Position numbers and translations under genes: made by a program. DNA of 64,000 bases, taken from Silurus meridionalis. Lineage: Eukaryota; Chordata; Actinopteri; Siluriformes; Siluridae. The stretch spans positions 31,085,963 through 31,149,962 of the forward strand of contig NC_060887.1 in the NCBI RefSeq assembly GCF_014805685.1, given 5' to 3'. The notes beneath the pieces were generated by a model, which worked only from the letters and a program-made list of their open reading frames with translations, was not told the DNA's origin and made no database searches. Of this stretch, positions 1 to 9,189 are shown piece after piece (the stretch's first letter is position 1; each line of letters begins with the position of its first letter).

Positions 1-1248
1 TGCAGCATTTAGCAGACGCCCTTGTCCAGAGTGACGTACAAAAGTGCTTTGAGTCTCTAGCAATAAATAAATCTACACTGGTACGCTAGATTACAAACTT
101 AATATAAATCAGACTATAACTCTTAATTTTTACAAAGCAACTTGGAAAGTGCTAATTTAAGTGTTTCAGTAAGAGGTCGCTTGAAGCTGTACGGACATCT
201 AGGGGAAGCTTATTCCACCACCTCAGTGCAAGAACAAACAAAAATTTGAAGTATACTTAACTCTCATTCTGAGGAAAGGTGGTACCAGTTGATCAGTGCT
301 GGAGGATCTCAGACAGTGTGGTGCAGTGCGAGGTGTCCGAGGTCATATGGTGCTGGTCCATTTTTGGACATGTAGGCAAGCATCAGTGTTTTAAATCTGA
401 TACGTGCAGCTACTGGAAACTTAATAAGGGAACGCAACAGTGGGGTGGTGTGGGGGAACTTTGACAGATTGATCACAAGTCATGCAGCTGCGTTTTGGAT
501 CATTTGCAGCAGACGAATACCCAAGGTTGCGAGCAGTGGCTGAAAGGGAGAGCAGAGAGTCATATTGAAAAGTTATATTGAGATCTTGACCTGGAGATGA
601 ATCACCTGGGATGAACAGCAGTTCTGTTTTTCTGGGAGTTAAGTTTTAATTGATGAGCACTCATCCAAAAAGATATGTCTGTCAAGCATGCCGAACTCTG
701 AGCGGAAGCTGTGGTATACAGGGAGGAAAAGAAAAGATGAGTTGAATGTCATTTGCATAGCAGAAAACACATGTGAGGATATGACTTTTACCAATGGAGT
801 GGGTATAGATGGAGAACAGGAGGGGCCCAAGTACCGAGCCTTGTGGGACACCAGTGGTGAGTCTGCACAGGGCAGATGTGAATCCACTCCATGTTACCCA
901 GTATGAGCTACTTTCCAGGTAGGAAGCAAACCATTCCCATTCTGTTCTGCGGATACTGAGGCTCCTGAGGGTAGACAAGGGTGTCTTCTGGTTGACTGTG
1001 TTGAATGCTGCTTAAAGGTCCAGGAAGATAAGTACAGATGACAGCTTGGCTGATCAAGTAGAATGCAGTTTCTCAGAAATGGCCAAACAGACTGTCTCTG
1101 TGGAATGTGCCGCTTTAAAACCAGACTGGTTTGGATCATTGGGTTGTTCTGTGAGAGATAGACAGTCAGTTGGTTGAAAACAGTGTGTTCCAGAGATTTA
1201 GAAAGAAAGGAGAGAAATGATATCGGTCTGTAAGTAGACACTTATTTC
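1..1248 (-). mobile_element. L2-like non-LTR retrotransposon (LINE), 5'-truncated
   Basis: Read on the minus strand, the segment starts inside the reverse transcriptase near 1245, runs through the RT C-terminus, and ends in a 3' tail at 1-60 that reads 'ctctggacaagggcgtctg' before 'ctaaatgctgca'. That tail is the usual 3' end of teleost L2-like LINEs. A late-pol remnant is also visible near 380-530, with a degenerate 'MIQNAAA' motif and a 'PVAARIRFKTLMLAY' motif. The element is 5'-truncated, as most LINE copies are, and its truncated end directly abuts the gag of a gypsy remnant. The 3' end may extend beyond the window start. Several frameshifts and stops make it inactive. Confidence 0.85.
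640..1241 (-). pseudogene. Reverse transcriptase of L2-like LINE, degenerate
   Basis: Two overlapping minus-strand frames carry RT motifs in order. Near 1240-1200 there is 'YRPISFLSFLSKSLEHTVF' (finger domain). Near 1010-960 lies a damaged 'DLSAAF' motif, a stop replacing one residue. At about 860-830 is 'GVPQGSVLGPLLFSIYT', and at about 765-750 'FCYANDIQL'. In active enzymes the last motif is YADD; here one catalytic aspartate is asparagine. At least one frameshift separates the two halves near 980. In an intact element this protein would reverse-transcribe the element RNA at a nicked target. This copy cannot do so. Assignment to the L2 clade rather than CR1 rests on motif wording recalled from family members, so the clade is less certain than the RT identity. 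Confidence 0.85.
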
Positions 1249-1251
1249 TGT

Positions 1252-1672
1252 GTTTTTGAGCGTATAGATATAGCCTTAAATTGGCCTAAAGATGTGTGGT
1301 ATTTCTTGCTTGAGCTTATTGGAAAAGTTCAGGAAGTGTGCTCTTCATTGTCCTTGGAGGATAGCTTACAGTATGAGGCAGTTAAATCATCTATACTCTG
1401 TGCTTATGAGTTGGTCCCTGAAGCCTACAGACAAAGGTTTAGGAATCTTAGAAAACTTCCTTTACAAAAATTTGTAGAGTTTGCCCGATAGAAAGAAACC
1501 TTGTTGGACAAGTGGTGTGCTTTTAGTAAAACTTATTATTACGACTCCTTGAGGGAGCTTTTTTTGCTAGAGGAATTTAAGAGTTGTCTACCTGATTGTG
1601 TTGTTTCCTATGTTTCAGAAGCTGCTGTACTTGCAGATGAGTTTGAACTCATAAGAATGTGTTTAAGCAGAC
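1252..1672 (+). pseudogene. Gypsy gag with SCAN-like domain, truncated
   Basis: The plus-strand reading gives a SCAN-like helical core: 'SLQYEAVKSSILCAYELVP', then 'EAYRQRFRNLRK', then 'FVEFAR'. After an in-frame stop at about 1489-1491 the frame continues with a cysteine-containing stretch and 'SLRELFLLEEFKSCLPD', ending in 'AAVLADEFEL'. Established knowledge: the SCAN domain of tetrapod zinc-finger genes derives from the capsid C-terminal domain of such gypsy elements. The stop, the lost N-terminus and the short 3' end show it is not a functional host SCAN gene. Confidence is high for gag ancestry and low for the exact ends. Confidence 0.75.
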
Positions 1673-1818
1673 TAAAGTAGAACCCTATGTAACCACTGAT
1701 CAGGTCAAATTCCCTTCCTAGCTTCATTGGTTGTTTTTACTGTCATAAGCCTGACATGTAAATGGAAATTGTGCAAGTTTAAAGCAGAAGCAAGATAGGC
1801 AAAAACAAGGTTTAGATT

Positions 1819-1910
1819 GTGGTACCTTCAGTTTATAGGCAAGGAGTACTGCAGGTAGCCCATGATTGTCCTTGGTCAGGACACTTAGGCATCACAAAAG
1901 GGTTCAGAAA
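1819..1910 (+). pseudogene. Integrase zinc-binding (H2C2) fragment of gypsy pol
   Basis: A short open stretch beginning 'MVPSVYRQGVLQVAHD' and continuing 'CPWSGHLGITKG' matches the N-terminal zinc-binding region of gypsy integrases, with the first histidine pair recognisable. The rest of integrase is absent. It lies only about 150 bp downstream of gag, so a large internal deletion has occurred. Confidence 0.65.
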
Positions 1911-2250
1911 ATGTTTTTTGAATTGTATACAGTTGTTTTGTTTTGTTTTTGCAAACAAGTTTGCTTTTTGGGTGGGTATGTTGGGTGTCTGTGCTGTTTT
2001 CTGTTTATTTCTTTTTCCCTCTTTTGTTGGCTCTGTTTTTGGCTCTCTAATGTAATCTAGATGGAGTCACCTGTTAATTTTGGTAGGGGCCTGTGGGAAA
2101 AAGGGATCAATGAAGAGCAAGAGCCTGACCAGAGTGGGTGAAGTCTACAGCCTAAAGCCCTTTTGGGGAGAAAAGAAGAGGAGGTAGAGAACTGTTTGCT
2201 AGTTGCCCTGTCATACTAGCTCACCTGGTTTGAGAGCAGGTAAGAGTGTA

Positions 2251-2251
2251 T

Positions 2252-2306
<55 letters not shown>
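2251..2306. repeat. (TG)n microsatellite
   Basis: A nearly pure TG dinucleotide run with one TA interruption at its start. Confidence 0.95.
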
Positions 2307-2307
<1 letters not shown>

Positions 2308-3060
2308 ACCTACATTCCAACATGTAGGAATCACCATTGTTTAGACACAATAGGTTAGAGGGCATTGTATTTGTCTGATATCGTTGCCTAGTGTAGTCAG
2401 CTAGTTTGTTGCTGTTTGTTAGTCAGGTTAGTAGTTTTTTTAATTTATTTTCTTTTTATTGCTTTAGCAATGTCCATGTTCTTTTGCCTGTGTGAGTCTA
2501 GTGGTCTTGTCACCTTTAAACAGCATGTATTACCATTTTTATTACCATTACACTTGACCATTAGATGTAATAACTACTCTTATCTCTTGTCCTATTTTTG
2601 CCCAAACAACCTGCAACAACTAAATGGTTATTGTTCCTAAATTCCCCTAGGCCTAGCCAAGGTGGGAACGTAAGAGCTGTTTATACATAGTTGAACTAAA
2701 TTGAAAATACATGAACTCTTGTTTGATTTGCATATAATTGAATTGAACAGACTATAACAGACCCTCAGAGCAATCGCTCACCAATAGCAATCCCGTTGCT
2801 TAGGTTATTCACTAATTTTAACTCTTCAATTTAAACATTCTGTTAGTAACAACAGGCAAAAAAATTCATTCTACTGTATGTGTCTACTCAAAATAATGGA
2901 ATAAAGTCTGCAAATATGTAATCATATTTATTAAATATAGAAAAAAAATTCCTTAAATGCAGTAACAAATGATGTGTTCCTAATCGATTACTGAAACTAC
3001 ATTTTCCTTTATCTATTCCCCATCAAAAATTTTCAGATTTAAACCCTTTGTGATGTAGAT
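2307..3060. other. AT-rich, no gene seen
   Basis: Possible decayed gypsy LTR material up to about 2640, then plain AT-rich sequence. No ORF, splice-like structure or repeat signature could be supported. Confidence 0.5.
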
Positions 3061-3099
3061 CATCTCCAGGTTACGTATGTAACCATGGTTCCCCAAGGG

Positions 3100-3260
3100 A
3101 ACAAGACGTTGCATCAACAACGGTTATTAAACTCTTTCGTTTTTGTCCACGCTCTGAATCATGTGTGTAATCAGTCCAATGGAAAGCGCGGCGTCACCGC
3201 CGGGGTGACGTCACGACCAGGAGGCTATAAAAAGCACATGGAGTGAAGCCAGCACTAGCT
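3100..3260 (+). repeat. DIRS left inverted terminal repeat
   Basis: The reverse complement of this segment matches 10261-10415 closely, including the stretches 'cactccatgtgctttttata', 'ctttccattgg' and 'ctgattacacac'. The match stops sharply at 3260, which defines the inner border. Confidence 0.85.
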
Positions 3261-3419
3261 TTTGAAAAGGGAAGGAAGTGCTGCAGGGATGCCAGCAGTG
3301 TGGCATGGAGACATACATAACATGGAGTTCCCTTCAGGAACTTAAGCTGTGTCAACAACGCTTTAGGAACAAGTGTCCAATAATGCCAGACTGACCAGTC
3401 CATAGCTAGTGTGGAAGAG

Positions 3420-4185
3420 CACAGCTAGGTCGAAGAACAGAGGGGCCAGGAGTGGCACTGAGGTCGAGGTTATAAAACCTGACAAAGGTCAACGGGGTGG
3501 AACAGCCAACAGCGTTGCAAATGTCTTAGAGAGAAACTTCAGAGGACCCAGCCTTAGGGGCTGCCACACTCCTACAAAGAAGGCCTGAAGATCCCCCATT
3601 TTCTTGAAAGAAAAAATAACTTCCAAGGTACCTCTGCCAACAGCTTGAGAGGAGGATTTGAAAGGGCCTTCAAAACAATAGCCAAGTCCCATGCAGGCAC
3701 TCTAGGTCCAACAGAGCCTCACCAGCGGGTCTCTACTCAGTGACTGCCCCGCATGGGGGCATGATATTCAGCAATAGCAGATGCATAGACTTTTGGGTGG
3801 AAGAAGCCAACCCTTTGACAAACTGTTTCTGAGTAATTCTAGCACTAGGCCAACCGGTCAGTTAACTGGATCCAATTGGTGCAGATTGTAAAATGCCCCT
3901 TTAGGGGCCACAGCCAGAGTCTCCACAGCTCTTGGCAGGGGTGGACTATTGTGCTCCCTGCCAGAGAGAGAAGATCTCCCCTGAAAGGAATCTCCCAGGG
4001 AGGGTGTTTGAGAAGGACTACCAGGTCTGCAAACAATGGTCTGACCTTTGGTTCACCAGGAGGAGGTGAACTCTCTTCAGAACTCCCAGGAGCAGCAGGA
4101 CAGGAGGGAAGGCGTACAGGCACTGCCTCGGCCGTGCCTGTGCTATGGCATCCAGCCATAGAGTGGCTTAGGGTGTAAGGGAGAA
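3420..4185 (-). pseudogene. DIRS tyrosine recombinase remnant
   Basis: Minus-strand frames contain 'WDLAIVL'-like sequence near 3690, then 'TLEVIFSFKKMGDLQAF' (about 3630-3580) and 'TFVRFYNLDLSATPGPSVL' near 3490-3435. These resemble the N-terminal and final parts of fish DIRS tyrosine recombinases (family knowledge). The catalytic R-H-R-Y set could not be traced because of stops and frame changes; the region is also shorter than the family norm. Position after RNase H fits the DIRS gene order. Identity is inferred from these motifs and the context. Confidence 0.6.
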
Positions 4186-4736
4186 TCAGAGGGGACAATG
4201 TGACGTCTCTTGAGTTGCAAACAGGTCCACTTGAGCTCTTGAAAAATCTTTCCAGATCTGCTCCACCACATGGGGTGAAATCACCATTCTCCGGGCCTCA
4301 GCCCGAGAGCAGCTTCTCCTAGGCCCACAGGATCTGACATGCCAGCTTGTAGAGGGGGTGCGAACACAGACCTCCATGGTGGTTGATATAGGAGACCACA
4401 GAGGTGTTGTCCAAACGGACCAGCACATAATGGCCTCTGATGTCCGGAAGGAAATGCTTCAGAGCTAGAAGCACGACCAGCATCTCTTGGCAATTGATAT
4501 GCCACAGCAGATGGGGCCCTCCCCAAAGACCTTGGGCGGAGCAGCCTCTCATGACCATCCATTGTTAGCATTAGGCGATGACTCGGAACTCCCAGCACGG
4601 GGCCCTGAGACAGGAACCAGGGATCTTTCCACACATCTAAGGCATGTAGGGCTCGCTGTGTGATTGTATGATGACCTTAATTGTATAGCGTGGATTGCCC
4701 CCTCTCTAAAAGAACCCTTGGGTCCTGAACCACCAA
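4186..4736 (-). pseudogene. DIRS RT C-terminus and RNase H remnant
   Basis: Reading from 4736 downward, the sequence gives the end of the RT thumb. It continues with 'WFLSQGPVLGVPSHRL' (about 4625-4580), then 'LLALKHFLPDIRGHYVLVR' and 'LDNTSVVSYINHHGG' (about 4470-4370). The last holds the RNase H aspartate followed by the family-typical NTSVV. Downstream comes 'QIWKDFSRAQVDLFATQ' (about 4250-4200), the linker towards the recombinase. Frame changes near 4560 and 4320 break the reading. The segment starts exactly at the TTAA target of the piggyBac insertion; its upstream half lies at 8396-9113. Confidence 0.8.
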
Positions 4737-4755
4737 TTAACCTCCTGGAGTCTGA
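4737..4755 (+). repeat. TTAA target duplication (4737-4740) and left piggyBac TIR
   Basis: TTAA followed by 'cctcctggagtctga'. The reverse complement of the other end reads 'ccctctggagtctaa' next to TTAA. The 13-bp core differs at two positions. TTAA duplication and a CC-starting short TIR are diagnostic of the piggyBac superfamily. Confidence 0.9.
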
Positions 4756-5130
4756 GGGTGTTTTTGGCCCCTTGAGAGATTTTGACATGCTCTTACATTT
4801 GGTTCTTTTTAGTTGCTTTTAAAATATATTATTGACAGAAGACTTATTACACTGTATTCAGCACAAACTGGGCTACCATAATATGTAAACAACTTATATG
4901 TGTGTGTTTGTATTTTTGACAAAGAGGCGTCGACATGCTGTGACTGACAGCTTTGTAGACAATGGCTCGCATAATGACCTGTCGATTACATAATGGGTGA
5001 GAAGTACAGTACTACAAGAAAGAATGTGTTTCCTTTGTGGTTTATTTAAAATACACATTAGCAGGGACAGCATTAAAAAGGGAATTGTGTAACAATAAAA
5101 CAATACAGTGCAGTATGTATAAAAAATAAA

Positions 5131-5275
5131 GAGTGCAACAAAAACAATAACACAATACACTACAGTAGGGTTCCTCAAACTCAGCCTGTAGGGCTACAAT
5201 ACTATGCATTAAATAAATAGATATATAAAAACAAGAGTGCAACAATAACAATACACTACAATACTATGCATTAAA

Positions 5276-5324
<49 letters not shown>

Positions 5325-5366
5325 AAAAAAAAAAAAAAGAGTGCAACAAAAACAATAACACAACAC
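5131..5366. repeat. Three degenerate tandem units plus (AAAT)n/poly-A in the piggyBac 3' region
   Basis: The word 'gagtgcaacaaaaacaataa' occurs at 5131 and 5339, with a shorter variant at 5235. 'ctatgcattaaataaa' occurs near 5200 and 5264. A tetranucleotide (AAAT)n run and A-tract fills 5275-5338. The last unit overlaps the transposase stop codon region at 5366. Confidence 0.8.
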
Positions 5367-6867
5367 TATGCAAAATCCCTGTGCCACTCTTGAAAGCAGT
5401 TCCTGTTCAGCTGAAGACACAGGTAAACATCACATGCCAGGCATTTCCATGGTGTTTTGTGGTGCTTACCATGCAATGTTTTGCAACGTACACAGCTCTT
5501 GTGGCCAGCAGTGGCAACATTTCCAGAGGACAGTTCAGCTCCTGGAACTGGTACATGATCAGAGTTGGTCCGTTTTGGCACTACTTTCTGTATAACGCTA
5601 CAAAGTTCGGCAATAAGTTGTTCCATAAATTCTTTATGGGACACGTCACCATACAGTTCTTTATGCACAATGAAACTGTTGGTGGCAGCGATGTCCAAGA
5701 AGTGTAGAAAAATCTATCGGTACCACTTCATTGTTTTGTGCTGTGCTGTGTAGTATTGTAACAGTTGATCAGACAGGTCAATGCCCCCCATGTGCTGGTT
5801 GTATGCAGTTACAAGTGCAGTGCATGGAAATGTCTTTGTTTCCCATTTACCTTGTAATTTTACCCTCCCCTCAAAGTGTCTCCTGTATATGCAGAATGAA
5901 TAGTGGAACACAATGAGACCTCTCGTGTGTCCATCCACTTTACAAATACAAGAGGCCCATCCTGAATCCACCTGATGGATCCCCTAGGAGAGTTTTTAGA
6001 GAGAGAGTTATCTGCATTTCGAGGGCAATCTTTCCTGTTCTCTCTGTACGTCCCACATGCACCAAACTGCATGGATAGCAAGTCTTTTAACAGCTTTGGA
6101 TTTGTGTAAAAATTGTCCATATACACATGGTACCCAGAGCCTAAAACTTTACCATCCAAAAGAGAGGTCACAGCATCATATGCAGGTCTTACGGATTGTG
6201 TCCATAAGCGGTTTCACTCTGAACAGACGGTCATGTTCAGATGTGCCCCTATTTCTGTCGTTTTCTTTGTCTGCATCTGGGTGACTCATGTGTACATTCC
6301 ACGAAATTGTCCTGTATCTGTCCCTTGACATAATTGTTGCTGGAAAGGGAACTGTGAAAATACTGCTCTGTCTCCAGTAGTCTATGATGGAGGGCAACTT
6401 TACCATTGCCATGTAAAATAAGAGCCCAACGTAGCGGTACATCTCACTCACGGTTACATCTCTCCATTTGTATTTGCGTCCCTTGGCTATTGACTTGGAA
6501 GCTTGAGCATTTGTGTTGTGGCACAGAGTTGACACAACAGTCTCAGAGAAAAACAGTTTAATAGACACAATGGAGAATGAGAGTCAGAAGACCTCAGTTG
6601 AGGTCCAGGTTCACGTGCGGGCAGGAATCGCAGAGTCTGTGGAACTGTGTCATTATCGGTCTGATCCTTCCATGACATGGTGGACTGTCTGTGTGCCGCC
6701 TTTGCCTTTTTTGGAGCAGGTGTTTGATCACATCTGTTTATGAAACACACACACAGACACATTAATATCACTAATTGTGTCATTGATAAAGTTGTTTGCA
6801 TATGTCATACAATGCGATAATGATTCAAACTAAATATAATTTAAGAAAATATAAAATATGTACTTAC

Positions 6868-6960
6868 TCAGGATGATTCTCGGTCGAACTCAAAATGGAG
6901 CGACGCCTGCGTGGCCTGGTGCAAGTTTCCAGTGAAGGCAGGGGTGATGCAGCCACATTC
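6868..6960 (-). pseudogene. Exon 2 of the transposase, 93 nt, phase-symmetric
   Basis: Acceptor 'tttatttttag' at 6962-6961 and donor 'ga|gtaagta' at 6868/6867. It encodes 31 codons, including 'TRPRRRRSIL', a basic patch that could serve nuclear import or DNA contact (inference). No stop in the used frame. Confidence 0.65.
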
Positions 6961-7238
6961 CTAAAAATAAACAAACAATATATTTTTAGGATGATGAATA
7001 AACTTAAACAATATATATTTGTTAGCATGCATTGTATAGGGCTATTTGTTGATGGGCAATAGGACAGATAAATGTTTGTTGATGGGCCATAGACCATAAT
7101 GCATCTCAGACATTTATACCATCACCATTTACAGCTGAGCTAATAATATTTTCATTGATAAAGTTGTTGCATATGTCATACAATGCAATAATGATTCAAA
7201 CTAAATATAATTTAAGAAAATATAAAATATGTACTTAC

Positions 7239-7340
7239 TCTCACTTACTCTTGAGATTCTCAGTCGAACTCAAAATGGAGCGACACCTGCGTGGCCTGGT
7301 GCAAGTTTCCAGTTAAGGCAAGGGTGATGCAGCCACATTC
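7239..7340 (-). pseudogene. Duplicate of exon 2, damaged
   Basis: It is near-identical to 6868-6960 and also preceded by an acceptor (7342-7341). It contains a TAA (from 'ccttaactgg') in the coding frame and an altered donor side with two GT candidates (7248 and 7238). It cannot contribute a full-length protein if included. Confidence 0.65.
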
Positions 7341-7666
7341 CTAAAAATAATCAAACAATATATTTTTCAGTATTTTTGATGAATACACTTGAACTATATA
7401 TATTTGTTAGCATGCATTGTACATATAGCATTTACACCACAGCATTCCGGAACATCTCTGCTAGCTAACACTACATAACAACCTTTCAGGATGATAAGTG
7501 ACACTAACCAAAACTAAACTGAGGCTAAAATATAACTTTATATGACGTCAACGATATTTAGGGCATACAATTACAAACAGTTAATGTTACAAATGAGCAG
7601 ATATTGGCGTATTTTTGTTGTAACATTGAGTTTTATATGATCAGAATGTAAGACTTAATAACTTAC

Positions 7667-7827
7667 TCATCATAGCAACTTGCTGGAAAGTCCTCGAATT
7701 GGTCGATTCGCTCTTCAAAATGCAAACGCTTTTCGTCGGAATCGCAATCTTCTTCGGATGAAAAGGTAAATTCTTCACCACTGTCCAAAACCATCTGAAG
7801 AGGTTCCTCACCGGTGTTGCGTGTCAT
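7667..7827 (-). pseudogene. Exon 1 of the piggyBac-like transposase (too short to show as a long ORF)
   Basis: It starts at ATG 7827 with 'MTRNTGEEPLQMVLDSGEEF' and continues with an acidic run ending '...DFPASCYDE'. An in-frame TAA follows immediately (7663-7665) unless the GT donor 'ga|gtaagt' at 7667/7666 is used. Splicing to the acceptor at 6960 keeps the frame. This exon alone is intact. Confidence 0.75.
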
Positions 7828-7880
7828 CGTTCAAACGCAGCTGAATGTGTAATAATCTCAGTGGAATCACATTGTTTTTT

Positions 7881-7936
7881 TTCACATTGTTGAGTGACAC
7901 GCCACTGTCCGGGGGGCGTGTCACTCAACATGTGAA
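7881..7936. repeat. Large hairpin in the piggyBac 5' region
   Basis: Arms 7881-7903 and 7915-7936 are complementary except for one extra T. The core is 'gttgagtgacacgcc' against 'ggcgtgtcactcaac', with an 11-nt loop. It sits about 55 bp upstream of the transposase start codon. A role as transposase binding site or regulatory site is inference. Confidence 0.85.
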
Positions 7937-8391
7937 CTGTTTTACCTGTGAATAGCGGGGGGGCGTGTCGGTCGCAGCTCATTATCAGATAATGACCTGA
8001 GGTGGAAAATCTGTGCCTCTACTTGGTTTCACATGATTTATATTCATTAGAAACATATGTTTTTTATTTCACCGACTTATTCTAAAACTACACACTTTAA
8101 GCTGTCTAAAGATATTTTTTTTCCCGTGTGTCAGCTATTGGCCGAGTTTCTAAACGAAGATCACGCAGACAAAGGCGACAGATGGCGCACCCTGAATATT
8201 TTATTCATTAAAAAATACAACGTTTTGTTTATATAGTGAGCATACACAAATGAAAGTAGACCCTTTACAGATTTAAATGATGTATTACTTTGACATGTTT
8301 GATTAAATATGACCGAGCAGTTTAAGCTCTTTTTGCTGGTGTCTGAAAAAAAGCACGTTTGGGCGCCGGCGGCAATTTAGACTCCAGAGGG
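7937..8391 (-). other. piggyBac 5' untranslated/subterminal region and right TIR
   Basis: No ORF of note. A second partial copy of the 'ggggcgtgtc' word follows the hairpin at about 7955. The right TIR occupies about 8377-8391 and is followed by TTAA at 8392-8395. Confidence 0.6.
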
Positions 8392-8395
8392 TTAA

Positions 8396-9113
8396 GGAGT
8401 CTCATGTGCAGGAGGCCAAGTGGAACTACATTGGACGCTGCTGCCATCAGCCCTAGCAGTCTGAGTGACTGGCCTTCACCCTCCTGACGCCCATAAGAAT
8501 AGACACAATGCAGGCAAGAGACAACTGTGCATGCATAAGGGTTGAATCCCACACAACGCCTAAGTAAGTGGCTCTCTGTAGGGGAAAAAGCAAATACTTT
8601 TTGGCGTTTATCCGTGACCCCAATTCCATCATGTGAGCTAGAATAAAATCTCGATGCCGGACTGCTAAATGCTCTGATTGAGCTAAATTCAACCAACAGT
8701 TGATATACTTTAGGATGTGGACTCCCTGAAGTCTTGAGAGGGCAAGACTGAAAGGAAGGACTGATATTGGTAAGCTTTGGCCCAGAATGCAAACCTCAGG
8801 AACTTCCTGTGAGAAGGAAGGATAGATACATTAATTTATGCACCCTTTAGATCTACCATGACACACCTGAGAGGCGGCGAGTCCTCCAGGTCCACTATGG
8901 TACCAGGCCGAAACTAAGCCGGGACACACGCTGGAGCTTGTTGTGCCCTAAAGCACTGAGCATGGCAGGGTAATAGACTAGCTCCTTGAGGGCCCAAGGG
9001 CAGGACAGGCAAAGTACAATGAGGTGCACAGTGCCCCTTCCTGGTGAAATCCTCAGAACATCCCGTGATTTCTTGTTTGAAGCTTTTTTATTGAAAAATG
9101 ACCTTAGATCCAT
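8396..9113 (-). pseudogene. DIRS reverse transcriptase, N-terminal and central part
   Basis: Minus-strand motifs in order are 'MVDLKGA' (about 8865-8845, equivalent to the usual DLKDA box), 'HRKFLRFAFWAKAYQYQ' (about 8820-8770) and a degraded active-site box near 8705-8690. After these come 'LAVRHRDFILAHMMELG', 'RATYLGVVWDSTLMHAQLSL' (about 8580-8530) and 'LLGLMAAASNVVPLGLLHMR' (about 8460-8405). Stops, for example at about 8844 and 8690, and a frame change near 8460 make it non-functional. The reading continues across the piggyBac insertion into 4736. RT in DIRS copies element RNA before circle formation and recombinase-mediated integration (family knowledge). Confidence 0.85.
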
Positions 9114-9189
9114 AATTTCTCAGAACTTCGGCCAAGAGCGGTTCTGTTTCTGAACCTCCCGGTGTCAGGAGGTGCTGGGTTAATATTGG

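Larger units (their letters stand above)
1249..2640 (+). mobile_element. Gypsy-type LTR retrotransposon remnant, internally deleted
   Basis: Gag sequence at 1252-1672 is followed by a decayed CCHC-like knuckle near 1735-1765. Then, with no protease, RT or RNase H between them, comes an integrase-type zinc-binding motif ('VAHDCPWSGHLGITKG', about 1855-1903). More than half of pol is therefore missing. The right boundary is uncertain: 1910-2640 may hold LTR or untranslated sequence plus a (TG)n tract, but I could not find a pair of LTRs. The left end is cut by the LINE at 1248, so this copy was probably the older target. The gag is of the type related to vertebrate SCAN domains (Gmr1-like gypsy lineage). 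Confidence 0.65.
6779..7420. repeat. Tandem duplication of about 255 bp around exon 2
   Basis: Segments about 6779-7035 and 7152-7420 align across intron, exon and intron. They share 'cattgataaagttg', 'aatgattcaaactaaatata', the 93-nt exon and 'ttgttagcatgcattgta'. About 115 bp of different sequence separates the copies. Confidence 0.85.
5366..7827 (-). pseudogene. piggyBac-like transposase gene (PGBD-type), three inferred exons, broken
   Basis: Inferred exons on the minus strand are 7827-7667, 6960-6868 and 6733-5366. All junctions are GT-AG and phase 2, so the joined reading frame is continuous. Exon 1 is acidic, as is usual for the piggyBac N-terminus. Exon 2 is arginine-rich. Exon 3 holds the DDE_Tnp_1_7 domain ('YRYVGLLFYMAMVKLP', 'FPATIMSRDRYRTISWN') and the catalytic motifs 'YMDNFYTNP' (second Asp) and 'GGIDLSDQ' (third Asp). 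It ends in a Cys-rich domain ('CVRCKTLHGK', 'WKCLACDVYLC'). The first catalytic Asp segment is deleted at about 6172-6185. Frameshifts lie near 6570 and 5875, and a stop at 5714-5716. Normal function is cut-and-paste transposition at TTAA in the nucleus. Splicing is inferred, not shown. Confidence 0.85.
4741..8391 (-). mobile_element. piggyBac-superfamily DNA transposon, 3651 bp, inactive
   Basis: The element is bounded by TTAA at 4737-4740 and 8392-8395 and by 13-bp TIRs. It lies inside the RT/RNase H reading frame of a DIRS element. Removing it with one TTAA makes the DIRS reading continue in the same frame, from 'LLHMRLL' upstream to 'WWFRTQGFF' downstream. That strongly supports the boundaries. 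It carries one transposase gene on the minus strand (5366-7827), a 3' region with repeated units (5131-5366) and a 5' region with a large hairpin (7881-7936). The transposase is broken by a deletion, frameshifts and a stop, so the copy is dead and could only have moved by help from another copy. Confidence 0.95.

Noticed and set aside
1252..1672. Host SCAN-domain gene
   Set aside because: In-frame stop, missing N-terminus, and a zinc knuckle and integrase motif downstream show a gypsy gag, not a SCAN zinc-finger gene.
3194..3403. 69-codon frame and others at the DIRS end
   Set aside because: They overlap the inverted terminal repeat and are shadows of non-coding terminal sequence.
5366..7827. 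Domesticated PGBD host gene
   Set aside because: It lies within TIRs and TTAA duplications and carries a catalytic deletion, frameshifts and a stop, so it is an ordinary dead transposon.
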